Shown here: piece after piece, positions 6,089 through 8,772 of the stretch
Layout of the letters: every line of letters begins with the position of its first letter
Position numbering within the stretch: position 1 is the stretch's first letter
Assembly: GCA_900551985.1 (NCBI GenBank)
Contig: URYG01000132.1
Coordinates: 1-8,772, forward strand
Direction: 5' to 3'
Length of the DNA: 8,772 nucleotides
DNA from: an uncultured Prevotella sp.
Lineage (GTDB): Bacteria > Bacteroidota > Bacteroidia > Bacteroidales > Bacteroidaceae
Notes under the pieces: model-generated
Database searches by the model: none
Seen by the model: the letters and a program-made list of their open reading frames with translations, nothing else
Told to the model about the DNA's origin: nothing
Made by a program: the position numbers and the translations under genes

Positions 6089-7495
6089 CTAGTAATTCAC
6101 CGATTCAATCTGATGATTGAAGGTGTAGTGAATCAACTGGAAGTTCTTGTTCTTGTATCCACCCTTTGTCGTTTTCTCGAAATGCAATGGAGTCTGCACT
6201 GGCTGATAGTTCACCTGCTGGCGTTCACCCGTAAACTCCTTGCCCTTCTTCTTGATACCCTGGATGAAGAACATACCATGATCATAACCCGTGATGGCGA
6301 AGCGAGGCTGCGCAATCATCATCGGCTGATGGAACCATCCCTCGTAAGCCTTCTCCAGGTTCTGCGTTCTTTCAGCTACCGGATTGTAATAGAAGGTAGA
6401 AGGGATATAAGTATCGTACTTATAGAATCGCTCCAGATTATACTTGGCGTACATCAACCACTCCGTATAACCGAAGAGAGAGATAGATGCACCCGGATAC
6501 TTGCTGTCAAACTCATCCAGTTTGTTGAGTACGGCAGTCAACTGTGGCGAACGGCCCGTATTCAGGATTACCACATTCTGCTTGCTTGGCAGGAAAGCCT
6601 TGGCAAACTGGTCGATGTTTGAGCTCACATTGGTGATACTATAGTTGATGTTTCTCTTCTCCAACTCCTTGCGAAGTCCGAAAGTGAAAGCTCCCTTACG
6701 CGAAGTAGAATCATTGCAATCTACAAAGATAGGATGCACATTGGTGAATCTGTTCAGGAAAGCCTTGATGGTGCACTCGTTCAATGTTTCAGGACTCTGA
6801 TATACCTGGAAGATTTCCTTGTTGCGCTCCACATCGTCACCGCTGATGGAGAAAGGAATCACGAGCTTGATGCCATAGGTCTTGCAGAAGCCGGCAAGCG
6901 GAGCCACCTGCTTGGTATAAAGCGGACCGAAGATGATATCACACGTATTGGCACCTTCCTGCAACAAGGTGGTGCGGATATCAGCATCAATCGGCACATT
7001 CCATGCATGGATGTCAGTAGAAATGCCCTTCTTCTTGAGATAATTGCAAGCCATCAGGAGTCCACGATAATACTCCACCATACGCTTACCATCACCATCC
7101 ACATCATGCAAAGGCAACATCACGCCAATCTTCACCGCATCACTAGCCGCAACCTTCTGCTGAGCGGCAGCGGTTCCTGCTACAGCCGGTTTGCTGGCAG
7201 CAACAGCATTCTTGTCCTCCTTCTGTGTCTTTTTAGGAGCATTAGGATTCTGCTGGTCGTTGGCGAAAGGAATAAAGAGAGTAGCTCCCTTCTGGAGCAT
7301 GTAACCTTCCTGCTTCATCTCAGGGTTTGCCTCCATCAGTTCCGGCAGACTCAATCCATACTTATTGGCAATACCAAAAATAGTATCCTTCTTCTTCACC
7401 GTGTAGATGTCACGCCATTTCGTTGTCTGAGCAAAGATACCAACACTGAGCATCAGCCCCACTATCATCAAGAAATATCTTATGTTTCTTTTCAT
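6089..7495 (-). CDS. Exported LysM + periplasmic-binding-fold (type 1) protein
   Basis: A 468-aa protein. Residues 1-22 are a signal peptide (MKRNIR, hydrophobic core, FA|Q; no lipobox Cys). Residues 28-77 are a LysM peptidoglycan-binding domain (YTVKKKDTIFGIANKYGLSLPELMEANP, then LQKGATLFIP). Residues 78-120 are a low-complexity K/A/Q/P linker. Residues 121-440 resemble a type 1 periplasmic binding fold as in amino-acid ABC receptors: KIGVMLPL, YYRGLLMA, DIIFGPLYTKQVAPLA, GIKLVIPFSISGDD. No ABC permease or ATPase is nearby, so a transport role is unlikely. The architecture recalls LpoA, where the same fold activates a peptidoglycan synthase, but that role is inference. The ATG at 7495 has AGGAAG just upstream. 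It is first in the four-gene minus unit, with a promoter at 7568-7600. Confidence 0.85.
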   Translation of the reverse strand: MKRNIRYFLMIVGLMLSVGIFAQTTKWRDIYTVKKKDTIFGIANKYGLSLPELMEANPEMKQEGYMLQKGATLFIPFANDQQNPNAPKKTQKEDKNAVAASKPAVAGTAAAQQKVAASDAVKIGVMLPLHDVDGDGKRMVEYYRGLLMACNYLKKKGISTDIHAWNVPIDADIRTTLLQEGANTCDIIFGPLYTKQVAPLAGFCKTYGIKLVIPFSISGDDVERNKEIFQVYQSPETLNECTIKAFLNRFTNVHPIFVDCNDSTSRKGAFTFGLRKELEKRNINYSITNVSSNIDQFAKAFLPSKQNVVILNTGRSPQLTAVLNKLDEFDSKYPGASISLFGYTEWLMYAKYNLERFYKYDTYIPSTFYYNPVAERTQNLEKAYEGWFHQPMMIAQPRFAITGYDHGMFFIQGIKKKGKEFTGERQQVNYQPVQTPLHFEKTTKGGYKNKNFQLIHYTFNHQIESVNY

Positions 7496-7567
7496 ATCTT
7501 CCTGTTTTTAATGTTTATATGATCCCAAAATCTTGCCGTAACCGACATGATTTAAAGTTTTCTCCTG

Positions 7568-7600
7568 CAAAAATACAAAAAATCTCGCATCTAGCGCAAT
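7568..7600 (-). promoter_or_regulatory. Promoter of the LysM-OMP-MFS-WG unit
   Basis: On minus, TATTTTTG (plus 7568-7575) matches TAnnTTTG and is followed by CA. ATTG (plus 7597-7600), 21 nt upstream, is a weak -33 candidate. The predicted start is about plus 7560, giving a leader of roughly 65 nt. Confidence 0.65.
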
Positions 7601-7617
7601 ATCTCTCAGCTTTTTAT

Positions 7618-7625
7618 TATCTTTG
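7618..7625 (+). promoter_or_regulatory. -7 element of the CHU_C-uvrA unit
   Basis: TATCTTTG followed by CA is a perfect TAnnTTTG match. No TTTG is found 19-21 nt upstream. The predicted start of transcription (about 7630-7633) leaves only about 10-13 nt before the ATG at 7643, so the message may be nearly leaderless. Confidence 0.65.
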
Positions 7626-7642
7626 CACAAATAATTTGCAAA

Positions 7643-8050
7643 ATGAGACAAAAAATAGGATTACTTGTTGCCTTTTTGGCACTTTTTACCCCTCCAATGA
7701 TGGCACAGGAAGAAATCGGAGATGAGGAAGGCACGCAGACCAGTGTCCTTCTGATGCCGAACGCATTCTCGCCAAACGGGGATGGCATCAACGACATCTA
7801 CAAGCCCAAGGAGGGTTACCAGAACATCAAGGATTTTCACGCCTATATATATAATAGGTGGGGACAGAAGCTCTTTGAATGGACCGATCCTGCCACGGGA
7901 TGGGATGGAACCTACAAGGGAAAGCCTGTAAAGGAAGGTGTCTATTTCTGTCTGGTCAAGGCAAAAGGAGCAGATGGCAAGACCTATCAGATTAAAAGAG
8001 ATGTCAACCTGCTCAGAGGATATACAGCAGAACAATACAGTAACAATTAA
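7643..8050 (+). CDS. Stand-alone CHU_C / T9SS type B sorting-domain-like secreted protein
   Basis: A 135-aa protein. Residues 1-21 are a signal peptide (MRQK, hydrophobic core, MMA|QEE). After a short acidic linker, residues 35-125 match the gliding-motility-associated C-terminal (CHU_C) domain almost end to end: PNAFSPNGDGINDIY (39-53), YIYNRWGQKLFE (68-79), GWDGTYKGKPVKEGVYFCLVKA (86-107) and DVNLLRG (120-126). In known proteins this domain is the C-terminal signal of much larger cargo sent through the type IX system. Here there is no cargo. Canonical domains end at a final L-x-R, whereas this one continues ten residues (GYTAEQYSNN), so it may not be cut as a sorting signal. The ATG at 7643 fits the signal peptide. 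uvrA begins 18 bp downstream. Whether the genome encodes a T9SS cannot be seen. Confidence 0.85.
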   Translation: MRQKIGLLVAFLALFTPPMMAQEEIGDEEGTQTSVLLMPNAFSPNGDGINDIYKPKEGYQNIKDFHAYIYNRWGQKLFEWTDPATGWDGTYKGKPVKEGVYFCLVKAKGADGKTYQIKRDVNLLRGYTAEQYSNN

Positions 8051-8068
8051 GTGAGCGGAAAGTAGAAT

Positions 8069-8772
8069 ATGAATTCAGAAGAAAAGATAAATGTATGGGG
8101 CGCCAGAGTACACAACCTCAAGAATATTGATGTTGAGATTCCACGCGACTCCCTCACCGTGATAACCGGACTTTCGGGTTCGGGCAAATCGTCGTTGGCT
8201 TTCGATACCATCTTTGCCGAGGGGCAGCGCCGCTATATTGAGACGTTCTCTGCCTATGCCCGCAACTTCCTGGGCAATATGGAGCGCCCGGATGTAGATA
8301 AGATTACCGGTCTGAGTCCGGTTATCAGCATCGAACAGAAGACCACCAACAAGAACCCTCGTTCTACCGTTGGTACCACTACCGAGATTTACGATTATCT
8401 CCGTCTGCTCTTTGCCCGTGCCGGTACTGCCTACAGCTACCGCAGCGGTGAAGAGATGGTGAAATACACCGAGGAACAGGTCATCGACATGATTCTCGAT
8501 GAATATGCCGGCAAGGCCATCTTCCTGCTGGCTCCTCTGGTTCGCCAGCGCAAGGGACATTACCGAGAACTCTTCGAGAGCATGCGCCGCAAAGGTTATC
8601 TCTATGTACGTGTGGATGGTGAAATCCAGGAAGTGGTAAGCGGAATGAAACTCGACCGCTACAAGATGCACAACATCGAGGTTGTCATCGACAAGCTCGT
8701 GGTGAAGGAAGCTGATGAGGAACGCATCCGCAAGAGCGTAGCTACCGCTTGCCGAGAGGGGCGATTCCACCT
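8069..8772 (+). CDS. uvrA: UvrA, nucleotide-excision-repair damage sensor ATPase (5' part, runs off the window)
   Basis: The first 234 codons of UvrA are present; the full family length is about 940 aa. UvrA dimers scan DNA for bulky lesions and load UvrB. Visible are GARVHNLKNIDVEIPRD (11-27), the first Walker A GLSGSGKS (34-41), FAEGQRRYIETFSAYARNFL (49-68), the Q-loop region GLSPVISIEQKT (81-92), NPRSTVGT (96-103), EIYDYLRLLFARAG (106-119) and the start of the UvrB-binding domain (LLAPLVRQRKGHY, 153-165). After ARAG, where E. coli UvrA has a Cys-Pro-x-His knuckle, this protein has AYSYRSG without Cys or His. I recall similar forms in Bacteroides, so it may be lineage-typical or mark a paralogue. 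The ATG at 8069 is the first in frame and gives the standard N-terminus. No promoter is seen in the 18-bp gap, so it is probably co-transcribed with the CHU_C gene. Confidence 0.95.
   Translation, partial: MNSEEKINVWGARVHNLKNIDVEIPRDSLTVITGLSGSGKSSLAFDTIFAEGQRRYIETFSAYARNFLGNMERPDVDKITGLSPVISIEQKTTNKNPRSTVGTTTEIYDYLRLLFARAGTAYSYRSGEEMVKYTEEQVIDMILDEYAGKAIFLLAPLVRQRKGHYRELFESMRRKGYLYVRVDGEIQEVVSGMKLDRYKMHNIEVVIDKLVVKEADEERIRKSVATACREGRFH

Larger units (their letters stand above)
7496..7642. other. Divergent promoter region (LysM unit / CHU_C-uvrA unit)
   Basis: These 147 bp separate two opposite transcription units and hold both -7 elements only about 43 bp apart, so the upstream zones of the two promoters interleave. 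Simultaneous polymerase binding may be limited. No clear operator palindrome or ORF is visible. Confidence 0.7.

Noticed and set aside
6089..7495. Amino-acid ABC transporter substrate-binding protein
   Set aside because: The fold is similar, but an N-terminal LysM and the absence of any permease or ATPase gene nearby argue against a transport role.
6734..7522. 262-codon open frame on plus inside the LysM gene
   Set aside because: It is antisense to a well-supported gene with signal peptide, LysM and binding fold. The translation is His/Leu/Ile-rich, as expected of a shadow frame.
8075..8770. Long open frame on the minus strand at the right edge
   Set aside because: It is antisense to an unmistakable uvrA reading frame on plus with a Walker A motif, and its own translation shows no family resemblance or signal.

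Overview
The window looks like chromosomal DNA of a Bacteroidota bacterium, most likely a Prevotellaceae member of the Segatella/Prevotella copri type. This is inferred from four things. Promoters carry the Bacteroidota -7 element TAnnTTTG, and at least one has a TTTG -33 box 19 nt upstream. Leaders are A-rich. The primary sigma factor is short (291 aa), starts MRQLKISKSITNR and lacks region 1.1. Several protein types are favoured in this phylum: a T9SS type B (CHU_C) domain, an OMP_b-brl_2 barrel and a WG-repeat protein. No species was confirmed by search.

Layout. (1) Bases 1-69 hold the last 22 codons and stop of a plus-strand gene whose tail resembles S9 peptidases of the dipeptidyl-peptidase 5 type. 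A long two-way terminator follows at 70-123. (2) A minus-strand POT proton/oligopeptide symporter lies at 134-1660, with a textbook promoter upstream. (3) After a 300-bp AT-rich divergent promoter region comes the housekeeping sigma factor on plus (1961-2836). Its 3' region carries a hairpin and a strong two-way terminator, then a REP-like palindromic element at 3015-3101. (4) Four minus-strand genes follow with gaps of 42, 40 and 69 bp, read from 7495 down to 3112. They encode a LysM plus periplasmic-binding-fold protein, a small outer-membrane beta-barrel, an MFSD1-like MFS transporter and a WG-repeat protein. The terminator at 2960-3006 can end this unit too. (5) Divergent from that unit, on plus, are a tiny secreted protein that is essentially only a CHU_C domain (7643-8050) and, 18 bp later, the start of uvrA (8069 to the window edge).

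How the genes fit together. The left end points to peptide use: an exported dipeptidyl peptidase next to a peptide importer, with a possible second dipeptide transporter (MFSD1-like) further right. The right half has a cell-envelope theme: a peptidoglycan-binding/solute-binding fusion, an outer-membrane barrel, and a stand-alone T9SS-like domain divergent from them. The most unusual items are the cargo-less CHU_C protein with a non-canonical C-terminus, its coupling to uvrA, the LysM-binding-protein/OMP pair, and the REP-like element. The rest is ordinary core genome. I see no phage, IS, CRISPR array, tRNA or rRNA.
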